64,000 nucleotides of DNA. It comes from Paenibacillus_V sp046244365. GTDB lineage: Bacteria > Bacillota > Bacilli > Paenibacillales > NBRC-103111. The position numbers were made by a program, and so were the translations under genes. The stretch lies in the NCBI RefSeq assembly GCF_046244365.1, contig NZ_CP176395.1, positions 5,146,001-5,210,000 of the forward strand, in the 5' to 3' direction. Below the pieces are notes generated by a model. It saw only the letters and a list, made by a program, of their open reading frames with translations, made no database searches and had not been told where the DNA came from. Below, piece after piece: positions 17,735 through 25,698 of this stretch; the stretch's first letter is position 1; every line of letters begins with the position of its first letter.

Positions 17735-19756
17735 TCATCGTAAATATTGCTTGAAAACCGCCTTTACTTTGGGAGACAGTAGATGGCTTCCGCCGCGTTC
17801 TTGAACGTTCTCGATCATAAGCGCGAGCAGCAGACGGGGCTTCTCCGTATTATAGGCAACGAACCAGCCGACTTCCTTCCCGGTCGTCCCTTTGCTTTGC
17901 TTAAGCTCCGCCGTGCCCGTTTTCGCCGCGATCGCGAGACCTTCTATCTTGGCGTCATGCCCCGTGCCGGCCGGATGATCCACCACTTGAATAAGATCGC
18001 TCGTTACTGCAGCCGCCGTCTCCGGACGAATCACTCCTTGCTTCCAAACCTTGCCTAGCGCAGTCTTCCCCTCTTCCAGCTCAAGAACCGGCGCTATCAT
18101 ATTTCCTCCGTTCACGAACGCCGTATATGCCGCCGCAACGTGTAGCGGATTCATCACAACCTCCCCTTGCCCGTAGCCGGAATCGGCCAGCTGGATGTCA
18201 TTTTTCATCGCTTGGTTCGCAAGCTTCGAAACGTCCAGCGGATACGGAACGGGAAGCTGCTCGCCAAAACCGAATTTCCCCGCTTCCGCAAGGAAACGCT
18301 GCTCACCCATTTCAAGCGCCGTCTGCGCAAAATAGATGTTGTCAGAGTACAAAAGAGCTTTCAGCAGGTTCACCTTCGTCGCAGCCGCGGATACCCGGGT
18401 CACATAATAATTCCCCCATGTGCCGTCCTTCTTCCACTGCTTGCCCGCGATTTCCCGCTCCTGTTCCGGATCGATCGCATGCGTATCAAGCGCAATCGCA
18501 GCCGTTATCGGTTTGAAGGCCGAGCCGGGAGAGAACGTTCGGGCAAACCGGTTGAGGAGCGGCTTATCGGGATCCTCGTTCCACCGTTTCCACGTCTCCG
18601 CGGGAACCCCCGATACAAAAAGGTTCGGGTTATACGAAGGCGAGCTGGCTAGTGCCAGCACTTCCCCCGTTACCGGATGGATGGCTGCTCCAGCGCCGGC
18701 GTTCCCTTCGAGCTGCTTGAATACCTGCGCTTGCAGGGCGGAGTCGACGGTCAGCTTGATTTCGCTTCCGTTAACGGGATCCTTGCGGGTAATCGTCCCC
18801 TTTTCCTTGCCGTTTGCATCGACGATATAAATGCGGGCGCCGTCCGTTCCGCGCAGCCGCTCCTCGAATACTTGCTCCAAGCCCGCTTTGCCGAGGGCGT
18901 CATCCTCTTGGTATCCTTTTTCCTTCAGCCGTCCCCACTCTTCCGCGTTCATTTTGCCGACATAGCCGATCAAATGCGCCGCAGCTTCATCGAGCGGATA
19001 GGCGCGTACTTTTTTGGGCTGCGATGCAACCCCTTTGACCGAACGGATCGTTAGAAGCTTCGGATCATTTGTAGAAACGATCGAAAGCGGAACAAAATAA
19101 TCCGGCTTCACCCAGGATGCTTGCCGTTTACTATCGATATCCTGGACGCTCATTTGCAGCAGCTCCGCCAGCTTTTTGATCGATTCCTCAGCCGGTTCAG
19201 ACAAATCCTTCGGCACGATTCCGATTGCTAGCTTCTCCTCATTGACGGCAAGACCGTAACCGCTCCGGTCGACAATTTCGCCTCGTTCGGCTTTAAGCAC
19301 TTGCACCCGCACTTTATCTCCGTCTGTCATTTGCGGGAACAAGAGGCCGGGGGTCCACTCCACATGCCATTCATTATGCTCGAGCACCATCGGAACGGTT
19401 TGATCGAATTCGACGGCACCGGCGATCGTGTTCATTTGAACATGGATACCGAACGTATCGCGGGTATTCCCCGCTTCCTCATCGTGAGACGCAAAGGCAA
19501 GCTTGATGTTCAAGTCAGAAGCGGAAATACCGCTGTAAATGGATGTATGTTTCGTTACGAAGTCTTCTTTGGCAACTGTCGCTTTCGCGCCGTCGGTAAG
19601 CTTCTCGTACATGCTCCCGTAATCGCCCTTCATCCAGGCCGACAAATAAGCTTGCATGCCGTCGTCCGATGACGGAACCTTGTCCTTGCAGCCGTACACG
19701 ATTCCCATCAAGATTATGGCCATTATCCAGACCAGCCCTTTTTTACTCACGCGCAC
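17735..19756 (-). CDS. Penicillin-binding transpeptidase with MecA-type N-terminus
   Basis: A 673-residue class B penicillin-binding protein that cross-links peptidoglycan at the outer membrane face. It starts at GTG behind AAGGGGTGA, with a lipobox-like signal (IVYGC, Cys at about residue 23). An NTF2-like MecA_N domain follows (MQAYLSAWMKGDYGSMYEKL), then the dimerisation domain, then the transpeptidase with its three catalytic boxes: SAFK (SPGSAFKPITAA), SDN (LYSDNIYFA) and KTG (AAKTGTAE). Length and order are those of PBP2a/PBP3/PbpC-like enzymes, which often have low beta-lactam affinity. It may share a transcript with the FHA regulator downstream. It is divergent from the heme operon. 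Confidence 0.9.
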   Translation of the reverse strand: MRVSKKGLVWIMAIILMGIVYGCKDKVPSSDDGMQAYLSAWMKGDYGSMYEKLTDGAKATVAKEDFVTKHTSIYSGISASDLNIKLAFASHDEEAGNTRDTFGIHVQMNTIAGAVEFDQTVPMVLEHNEWHVEWTPGLLFPQMTDGDKVRVQVLKAERGEIVDRSGYGLAVNEEKLAIGIVPKDLSEPAEESIKKLAELLQMSVQDIDSKRQASWVKPDYFVPLSIVSTNDPKLLTIRSVKGVASQPKKVRAYPLDEAAAHLIGYVGKMNAEEWGRLKEKGYQEDDALGKAGLEQVFEERLRGTDGARIYIVDANGKEKGTITRKDPVNGSEIKLTVDSALQAQVFKQLEGNAGAGAAIHPVTGEVLALASSPSYNPNLFVSGVPAETWKRWNEDPDKPLLNRFARTFSPGSAFKPITAAIALDTHAIDPEQEREIAGKQWKKDGTWGNYYVTRVSAAATKVNLLKALLYSDNIYFAQTALEMGEQRFLAEAGKFGFGEQLPVPYPLDVSKLANQAMKNDIQLADSGYGQGEVVMNPLHVAAAYTAFVNGGNMIAPVLELEEGKTALGKVWKQGVIRPETAAAVTSDLIQVVDHPAGTGHDAKIEGLAIAAKTGTAELKQSKGTTGKEVGWFVAYNTEKPRLLLALMIENVQERGGSHLLSPKVKAVFKQYLR

Positions 19757-19876
19757 GCAGAATCACCCCTTCTATATTTCCGTTCAGTGTAAGGGAAAAC
19801 GGCCGGGCATTACATGACTGAAGAATAAGAAATGGCTAACAAAAACCTAATAGCCGTTTTCCTATCACCGCTAATT

Positions 19877-19895
19877 GATAATAATAATTTTTCTC
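19877..19895 (+). promoter_or_regulatory. Upstream Fur-like box of the heme operon
   Basis: GATAATAATAATTTTTCTC matches the Fur consensus at 15 of 19 positions. It lies just before the -35 box of the heme operon promoter. Confidence 0.55.
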
Positions 19896-19903
19896 AATTG
19901 GGA

Positions 19904-19932
19904 TTGAAAGCAAATTACTTCCATGCTATCCT
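19904..19932 (+). promoter_or_regulatory. SigA-type promoter of the heme operon
   Basis: TTGAAA, a 17-base spacer and TATCCT, between two Fur-like boxes and 58 bases before the first start codon. Confidence 0.55.
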
Positions 19933-19944
19933 AGAGAAATGTGT

Positions 19945-19963
19945 GATATTGAGAATCAATATC
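19945..19963 (+). promoter_or_regulatory. Fur box of the heme operon
   Basis: GATATTGAGAATCAATATC is a near-perfect inverted repeat matching the Fur consensus at 16 of 19 positions. It sits just downstream of the -10 box, where bound Fur would block transcription when iron is plentiful. Confidence 0.75.
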
Positions 19964-19989
19964 ATCTATAATGATAAAGGGGTGTTCAC

Positions 19990-20994
19990 ATGAATAAGAA
20001 ATCTCGCAAATGGGCTTTGTGCGTGAGCGTGCCTTTGCTCGCCGCGACAGTAGCCTGCAGCAGCAACCAACCGGCCGCGTCTCCTTCGCCCTCCGCAAGC
20101 GGTACCCAAGGAGCGGCCGCTTCCTCCTCTCCAACCGCTGCACCTAGCAAAGCTCCGTCTTTTAAAGTGGACGAAACGAAAGCTGCCGAGCTTCAGGCTC
20201 AATTCGGCCAACAAGCGCCTGCTAAAGTAGTCAGCGCATCCGTGGCCATTGCCGAGATTCTTAATACGCTTGGCATCATGCCTGTCGGCGTTCCAACCTC
20301 CACGATCGCGCTCGCCGACGAGCTTAAGAACGTGCAAAAAATCGGCTCCGCCCTTAAGCCGGACGTCGAGCAAGTGACGAAGCTGCAGCCGGACGTCGTG
20401 CTTGGTCCCTCATCGATCAAGGATTCCTTGGAAAAGCAATTCAAGCCGGCGAATCTGAAAACCGCCTACATTCCGACCGACTCACTTGAAGAGCTAAAGC
20501 TCTCCATGGTGGTCTTGAGCCGTGTATTCAAGCAGGAGCAGAAGGCAAACGACTTCTTCGCCAAGCTGGACAAACAAGAAAGCGATGCGCTGGCTGTAGC
20601 CAAAGGAAAAACGGCGCCGAAAGTCATGTTCCTGTTCGGCTCGGCGGAATCGTTCATGCTGATGAACGAGAATACGTTCCCAGGCAGCTTGGCCAAAAAG
20701 CTCGGCGCCTCCAACGTGGTGTCGGATGTGCTTAAATCCAAAGAAACGTACGTCGCGCTTAACATGGAGAACGTTGTTACTGCTAACCCGGATGTCATTC
20801 TGCTCGTCGCTCACGGCGATCCGGACGCCGCCATCAAGAAATTCGAGGAAGACGTCAAGAAGAACGGCGCTTGGGAAAAGCTGAACGCATTCAAGAACAG
20901 CAAAGTAAAAGCGCTGGACTACAACACGTTCGGCGTCGCTTCGATTGTCAAAGCACCTGACGCATACAAAGAATTAGCGGCAAAACTGTTCTGA
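19990..20994 (+). CDS. Heme-binding lipoprotein of an ABC transporter (IsdE-like)
   Basis: A 334-residue lipoprotein with signal peptide and lipobox (ATVAC, Cys 23), a Ser/Ala/Pro-rich linker, and the two-lobed class III binding-protein fold. The sequence from SVAIAEILNTLGIMPVGVPTST to LLVAHGDP and FGVASIVKAP follows the order of S. aureus IsdE. The histidine in AHGDP falls where IsdE carries a heme-ligand His (from memory, to be checked by alignment). It would receive heme at the cell surface and pass it to the permease. It starts at ATG behind AAAGGGGTG and is first in the operon behind two Fur-like boxes. Heme specificity is inferred from this and from the HugZ-like gene below. Confidence 0.82.
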   Translation: MNKKSRKWALCVSVPLLAATVACSSNQPAASPSPSASGTQGAAASSSPTAAPSKAPSFKVDETKAAELQAQFGQQAPAKVVSASVAIAEILNTLGIMPVGVPTSTIALADELKNVQKIGSALKPDVEQVTKLQPDVVLGPSSIKDSLEKQFKPANLKTAYIPTDSLEELKLSMVVLSRVFKQEQKANDFFAKLDKQESDALAVAKGKTAPKVMFLFGSAESFMLMNENTFPGSLAKKLGASNVVSDVLKSKETYVALNMENVVTANPDVILLVAHGDPDAAIKKFEEDVKKNGAWEKLNAFKNSKVKALDYNTFGVASIVKAPDAYKELAAKLF

Positions 20995-21041
20995 TCTAGT
21001 AAAGTCGACGACGCGTTATCCGTTGAATTGGAGGAAGGCAA

Positions 21042-22031
21042 GTGCTAGAGCATAATAAAACGAAGGGCGTCACGATCGGCATTACGTTCGTCCTGCTTGC
21101 GATTGCAATCATACTATCGATCGGTCTCGGAAGCGTTCGATTCTCGCCCATTGAAATCGTGACGGCTCTGGTCGGCAAGGGCGGAGACGTTTCGGACACG
21201 ATTCTGTGGGATATACGCATACCGAGAGTGACGCTGGCGGTTCTGATCGGGATCAACTTGGCGCTCTCCGGTGCGCTCCTCCAGGCGGTCATGCATAATC
21301 CGTTAGCCGATCCCGGACTAACCGGGGTATCGAGCGGCGCTGCAGTCGCGGTATTGTTCATCCTGCTGGTCGTGCCGACCTATTCCTCGTGGATTCCCCT
21401 ATTCGCCATCGTCGGAGGCTCGGCAGCGGCGATTATGGTATACGCGCTGGCTTGGAAGAAACGGGGAATCACACCGATTCGGGTCATTCTGTCCGGCGTT
21501 GCCGTCAACTCCGTATTCGGCGGCATCATCGCCCTGCTGTCCATTCTATACAGCGATAAGCTTCCTGCGGCTTTGCAGTGGTTGAACGGCAGCATGTCCG
21601 GCAAAGGAATGGGCGACGTGACCGTCATGCTCCCTTATTCCGTGGTCGGATGGATTGCAGCGCTGTTCTGCATCCGGCAAGCGAATGTTTTACGGTTAGG
21701 CGAGCAGGCTGCCCTCAATTTAGGCGAAAATATCAACCGGATACGGCTCGTTCTCTCGTTTATCGCCGTCTATTTGGCGGCCGTTTCGGTATCGACCGTC
21801 GGCATGGTCGGTTTTGTCGGACTCGTCGTGCCGCATATGGCACGCATGCTGGTAGGCTCCGATTACCGGAACATGATTCCGATGAGCATCGGTTTGGGGG
21901 CGCTTGTTCTGCTCACGGCCGATACGATTGGCAGATCGCTGTTCGCCCCGCTCGACATACCGGCCGGTATCGTCATGGCCGTCGCAGGGGGACCTTACTT
22001 CCTATACTTGATGAGAAAAGGGGATGTTTAA
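21042..22031 (+). CDS. FecCD-family iron/heme ABC permease
   Basis: A 329-residue integral membrane permease with about nine or ten helices. Family marks are IRIPRVTLAVLIGINLALSG near the N-terminus and the EAA-like cytoplasmic loop GENINRIRL. GFVGLVVPHMARMLVGSDYR, the most conserved segment of FecCD proteins, is also present. It starts at GTG behind GGAGG. Only one permease gene is present, so it would act as a homodimer, as IsdF does. The next gene starts one base after its stop codon, indicating coupling. Confidence 0.9.
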   Translation: MLEHNKTKGVTIGITFVLLAIAIILSIGLGSVRFSPIEIVTALVGKGGDVSDTILWDIRIPRVTLAVLIGINLALSGALLQAVMHNPLADPGLTGVSSGAAVAVLFILLVVPTYSSWIPLFAIVGGSAAAIMVYALAWKKRGITPIRVILSGVAVNSVFGGIIALLSILYSDKLPAALQWLNGSMSGKGMGDVTVMLPYSVVGWIAALFCIRQANVLRLGEQAALNLGENINRIRLVLSFIAVYLAAVSVSTVGMVGFVGLVVPHMARMLVGSDYRNMIPMSIGLGALVLLTADTIGRSLFAPLDIPAGIVMAVAGGPYFLYLMRKGDV

Positions 22032-22032
22032 C

Positions 22033-22824
22033 ATGCTCGAAGCCAAGGACTTGACGATAAGTTACGACGGCAACAAAATTGTGAATGCCTTCACTCTCCA
22101 AGTAAACGAAGGCGAAATCGTCTCGATCATCGGTCCGAACGGCTCCGGCAAATCGACTTTGTTGAAGGGCATGTCGAGACTCATTCCCTGCGAAAGCGGC
22201 CGCGTCTGCATTGCCGGTCAAGAACTCCGTACGATGCACAGCAAGCGGATTTCCCAAATGATGTGCATCTTGTGCCAATCGAATCAGACGCCCTCCGATA
22301 TGACGGTGGAAGAGCTTGTCTCCTACGGACGCCTTCCCCACAAAAAGTGGTATGAGCGGCTGACCGGCGAAGATTACGAAATCGTGGATTGGGCGATCGA
22401 GCAAACCGGCATGGTTCCTTTTCGCAAGCGTCTCGTCGTTTCTCTGTCCGGAGGCGAAGCGCAGCGCGCCTGGATTGCAATGGCTTTGGCCCAGCGCCCC
22501 AAGGTGTTGCTGTTGGACGAACCGACCACTTACTTGGATATCGCCCATCAGCTTGAAGTGCTCGAGCTGGTGAAGTCCGTCAACCGGGAGCTCGGCATCA
22601 CGATCGTCATGGTGCTTCACGATTTGAACCAAGCCAGCGCGTACAGCGACAAGATTTATGTGATTCAGAAAGGCCATCTGGCCTTCACCGGCAAACCGCG
22701 CGACGTATTGACTCCGGATATTATCCGCGACGTATACGGGGTAGAAGCGGAAGTTCAGTTTACGCCGGACGCCGTCTACCCGCGCATCCACCCGCTGAGG
22801 AAAGCTCAGCCCATCGCATTGTAA
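22033..22824 (+). CDS. Iron/heme ABC transporter ATP-binding protein
   Basis: A 263-residue FecE/FhuC-type ATPase that powers the permease encoded just before it. Visible are Walker A GPNGSGKST, the Q-loop region MMCILCQSNQ, the signature LSGGEAQRAWIAMAL, Walker B VLLLDEPTTYLD and the H-loop VLHDLNQA. The start at ATG 22033 is chosen because AAAAGGGG lies 9 bases upstream; the ATG at 22024 touches that site. Together with the lipoprotein and permease it makes a complete importer. Confidence 0.92.
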   Translation: MLEAKDLTISYDGNKIVNAFTLQVNEGEIVSIIGPNGSGKSTLLKGMSRLIPCESGRVCIAGQELRTMHSKRISQMMCILCQSNQTPSDMTVEELVSYGRLPHKKWYERLTGEDYEIVDWAIEQTGMVPFRKRLVVSLSGGEAQRAWIAMALAQRPKVLLLDEPTTYLDIAHQLEVLELVKSVNRELGITIVMVLHDLNQASAYSDKIYVIQKGHLAFTGKPRDVLTPDIIRDVYGVEAEVQFTPDAVYPRIHPLRKAQPIAL

Positions 22825-22915
22825 TTAATGGAATTGGGGCCTCCGCAAAGTACAGGGAATTTGCCCCGAAGCATAAGCTTCACTTTGCGGGGATCGAATA
22901 CAAGGAGGAATCGGT

Positions 22916-23416
22916 ATGAAGCAAATCGATATGGAAGCGACAAAACTGCGTTACGTTGAATTCGTAGAAAGTCGCAAAACGCTAGTCATCAGCAGCTTGG
23001 ACGAGGAAGGCTTTCCTTTTATCAGCTATGCGCCCTTCGTGAAAAAAGACGGGAAGCTTTATATCTATATCAGCAAAATTTCCGATCACTACAAATATGT
23101 CGAAACGAACGAGCGGATCCATGTCCTGCTGATCGCCGACGAAACGCAATCGCAGAACGTCTTTGCTAGAGAACGCGCCCGCTGGGCCTGCTCGTCCGTA
23201 AATCTCGGCAACGAAGGCAACGAGGATATTTTCCAGCTGTTCAACGAATCGTTCAATGAAAAGCTGATGGGCATGCTTCGCGGCTTGGACTTTTCTTTAT
23301 TCGAACTCACGCCGATCTCAGGCCGTTATGTCGTAGGCTTCGGTCAAGCATTCGACGTCGACCTGTCGGGCGACAAATTCGAGCATGTCGTAGTTGACCG
23401 TAAAGATAAGGAATAG
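22916..23416 (+). CDS. HugZ-like heme utilisation protein (FMN-binding split barrel)
   Basis: A 166-residue pyridoxamine-phosphate-oxidase-fold protein. The N-terminal VEFVESRKTLVISSLDEEGFPFISYAPFV and the later WACSSVNLGNEGNEDIF and SGRYVVGFGQAFDVD fit the HugZ/HutZ group, whose members bind heme and open its ring to free iron. A C-terminal heme-binding histidine motif of HugZ is not obvious, so whether it degrades heme or stores it is uncertain. It starts at ATG behind AAGGAGG. It follows the transporter genes by about 90 bases in the same direction. Confidence 0.75.
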   Translation: MKQIDMEATKLRYVEFVESRKTLVISSLDEEGFPFISYAPFVKKDGKLYIYISKISDHYKYVETNERIHVLLIADETQSQNVFARERARWACSSVNLGNEGNEDIFQLFNESFNEKLMGMLRGLDFSLFELTPISGRYVVGFGQAFDVDLSGDKFEHVVVDRKDKE

Positions 23417-23463
23417 CCCTATTGTACGATAGGATCCCATTGATTATTTAAGGAGGGATACGG

Positions 23464-23928
23464 ATGTCATTCGAAGCTGTTTATCCGATTTGGAGAACGG
23501 TCCGGGACCGTTTCCAAAAATCGATGCAAGGCTTGAAGGAAGAAGAATTAAATCTTAGGCTTTCGGACGATACATCCTCCATCGGCCACATGCTGCGGCA
23601 TAATGCCGAGGTGGAGTACATGTTCGCAGATTGGTTTTTTGGCAGCGCCGTGCCTGAAGGGGTTACGTTCCTGACAAGCGGCCCTCCGAAGGGCGATATA
23701 ACCTTCTCCGGTCTTGAAGAGATGCTGGCTTTCTCGGAAGCCTCGGACCGCCATTTGTCGGAGGCGATGAGAGCGCTGCCCGAAGATGCGTGGGATCGGC
23801 CGGTTTCTTCTCCGATCGGCTCTTCTACCCCTCGCGAAGCGTTCGGAAGAACGCTGTATCATACGGGGCTGCACGCCGGTCAAATCTCGTTGATCCGCAA
23901 ATGCGCACAGCCGTCAAGCCTTGCTTGA
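23464..23928 (+). CDS. DinB-family protein
   Basis: A 154-residue four-helix-bundle protein of the DinB/YfiT type. The metal-binding histidines are likely those in IGHMLRHNAEVEYMFADWFFG (about residues 37-58) and in TLYHTGLHAGQI at the C-terminus (YHTGLHAGQ is the conserved family ending). Some members are bacillithiol- or mycothiol-dependent transferases. It starts at ATG behind AGGAGGG and lies 48 bases after the HugZ-like gene, so it is last in the heme operon before the terminator at 23950. Its role there is unknown. Confidence 0.8.
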   Translation: MSFEAVYPIWRTVRDRFQKSMQGLKEEELNLRLSDDTSSIGHMLRHNAEVEYMFADWFFGSAVPEGVTFLTSGPPKGDITFSGLEEMLAFSEASDRHLSEAMRALPEDAWDRPVSSPIGSSTPREAFGRTLYHTGLHAGQISLIRKCAQPSSLA

Positions 23929-23949
23929 TAAGCCCTGCAGCCATTTTTA

Positions 23950-23986
23950 ACCCGATGCCGTTCTGGCGCCGGGTTTTTCCTTTTTT
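23950..23986 (+). terminator. Terminator of the heme operon
   Basis: A stem CCCGATGCC/GGCGCCGGG (one internal mismatch pair) followed by TTTTTCCTTTTTT. Confidence 0.85.
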
Positions 23987-24001
23987 CGCGGGACAACCGA
24001 A

Positions 24002-24030
24002 TTGACTTTCAATTTTAATGTGAGTATGGT
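24002..24030 (+). promoter_or_regulatory. SigA-type promoter of the M42 peptidase gene
   Basis: TTGACT, a 17-base spacer and TATGGT, beginning about 90 bases before the chosen start codon and just after the previous terminator. Confidence 0.55.
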
Positions 24031-24091
24031 AAAAGAGATAAGCGGCATTTCGCCAAATCAAATACAAGGTGCCGCACCGGAAGGGAGAACC

Positions 24092-25165
24092 ATGAATAAC
24101 GAAACCTTAGAATTGTTCCGTACCTTGACGGAGCTTCCGGGAGCGCCGGGCTTCGAACATGAAGTACGCCGCTTCGTTCGTGCGGAAATGAGCAAAGTAA
24201 CCGAGGAAATCGTGCAGGACCGGCTGGGCAGCATATTCGGCATCCTCAGGGGCGACGCACAAGGACCTAAAGTGCTGGTCAACGGCCATATGGATGAAGT
24301 CGGATTTATGGTAACCTCGATTAGCGAGCAAGGCATGATCCGTTTTAAAAATCTCGGCGGCTGGTGGAGTCAAGTGCTGCCGGCGCAGCGCATGCAGGTC
24401 ATCACCAAGAGCGGACCGGTTATCGGCGTGATCGGCTCGACGCCCCCGCATTTGCTTGAAGAATCGCAGCGCAGCAAGCCGATTGACATGAATACGATGT
24501 TTCTGGATATCGGAGCGGATCATAAAGAGGATGCGCTGGCACTCGGCATTATGCCCGGGCAGCAAATCGTGCCGATCTGTCCGTTCACCCCGCTGGCCAA
24601 CCCCAAGAAAATCATGGCGAAAGCATGGGATAACCGGTTCGGCGTCGGCCTTGCGCTCGAGCTGCTGAAAGAAATGAAAGGCAAGGCTCATCCGAATATT
24701 TTATACAGCGGCGCCACCGTACAGGAGGAAGTCGGACTGCGCGGCGCTCAAACCGCTGCCAATCTCGTGAATCCGGATATATGCTTTACGGTAGACTGCG
24801 GCCCGGCCAACGACGCTACAGGCGACAAGAACGCATTCGGACATCTCGGCAAGGGGACGGTCATGCGGCTGATGGACGCGTCCATCGTTCCTAACCGTGC
24901 GCTAATCGAGTATATGCTGGATACGGCGGAAACGAATAAAATCCCTTACCAGTTCTTCGTCTCCAACGGGGGAACCGACGCCGGCCGCGTCCATATGCAC
25001 GGCATCGGCGTTCCGACTGCGGCTCTCGGACTGTGCGGACGTTACATCCATACGTCGGCCTCGATCATCCACGTGGACGATTATGCCGCTACCAAGGAGC
25101 TTCTTATCAAGCTGATCGAGAAAATGGACTGGACGACGCTGAACACGATTATCGAAAACGCATAA
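24092..25165 (+). CDS. M42 family metallopeptidase (glutamyl aminopeptidase type)
   Basis: A 357-residue cytoplasmic di-metal aminopeptidase. Metal ligands and catalytic acids are visible: NGHMDEVGFMV (His and Asp), WDNRFGVGLALELL (bridging Asp), QEEVGLRGA (catalytic Glu and ligand Glu), VDCGPA (Asp) and the late His in HTSASIIHVDD. These proteins form large tetrahedral complexes and trim N-terminal residues from peptides. The start at ATG 24092 is chosen because AAGGGAG precedes it; an upstream in-frame ATG would give a tail not found in the family. It is a single-gene unit with its own promoter and terminator. Confidence 0.9.
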   Translation: MNNETLELFRTLTELPGAPGFEHEVRRFVRAEMSKVTEEIVQDRLGSIFGILRGDAQGPKVLVNGHMDEVGFMVTSISEQGMIRFKNLGGWWSQVLPAQRMQVITKSGPVIGVIGSTPPHLLEESQRSKPIDMNTMFLDIGADHKEDALALGIMPGQQIVPICPFTPLANPKKIMAKAWDNRFGVGLALELLKEMKGKAHPNILYSGATVQEEVGLRGAQTAANLVNPDICFTVDCGPANDATGDKNAFGHLGKGTVMRLMDASIVPNRALIEYMLDTAETNKIPYQFFVSNGGTDAGRVHMHGIGVPTAALGLCGRYIHTSASIIHVDDYAATKELLIKLIEKMDWTTLNTIIENA

Positions 25166-25214
25166 GGACAACAGACTCTATTTTCGTCTACATGCATCAA
25201 GCATGGTTTCCTTA

Positions 25215-25270
25215 CAAAAAGAGCTCTCCTTCAAGCAGTCGGCCATCTGCTTAAGGAGAGCTCTTCTATT
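25215..25270. terminator. Bidirectional hairpin terminator
   Basis: A 13-bp perfect stem (AAGAGCTCTCCTT/AAGGAGAGCTCTT) with a 21-base loop that contains a second hairpin (AAGCAG/CTGCTT). It lies between convergent genes. Confidence 0.8.
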
Positions 25271-25283
25271 GCTGAACATGGTT

Positions 25284-25634
25284 TTACATCTCTTGCGACA
25301 CTTCCGTCACTTCCATCGCTTTATGACGCATCCGCGATTGCTCCACCGTTTCTCCAAGAAGATCGGCGACCTCGATCGGACGACGTATGTTGCGGATGAC
25401 TAACTGCGGGTTGCTGGCATCCGTCGAGTAGAGCGTTACGTCGCCGACTCTGAACATACGCTCCCACAAACTGCGTTTGGTCGAAACGTCCCGAATCCGG
25501 TACAGGCGGATTTCGTCTCTTTTTTTCGTGAAAAAGCCTTTCTCCACAATAATTCTGGATCCGGTTAACGTATACTTCGTAAAGCTCGGCCAACCGAATT
25601 GAAACGGTTTGCCTTCCCAAAGCACTTCTTCCAT
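25284..25634 (-). CDS. Bacterial PH-domain protein
   Basis: A 116-residue protein with a bPH2-type fold: WEGKPFQFGWPSFTKYTLTGSRIIVEKG, then RDEIRLYRIRDVSTKRSLWERMFRVGDVTLYSTDASNPQLVIRNI. Family members (YdbT/YvbH-like) are often membrane-associated, but no membrane helix is seen here, so it may be a free domain. The start at ATG 25634 is chosen because GGAAGGGGGG lies 6 bases before it. The role is unknown. Confidence 0.75.
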   Translation of the reverse strand: MEEVLWEGKPFQFGWPSFTKYTLTGSRIIVEKGFFTKKRDEIRLYRIRDVSTKRSLWERMFRVGDVTLYSTDASNPQLVIRNIRRPIEVADLLGETVEQSRMRHKAMEVTEVSQEM

Positions 25635-25698
25635 GCACGTCCCCCCTTCCTGACTTCCTACTATCATGGATATGTGCGGAGCCGGACAAAAAAAACGG

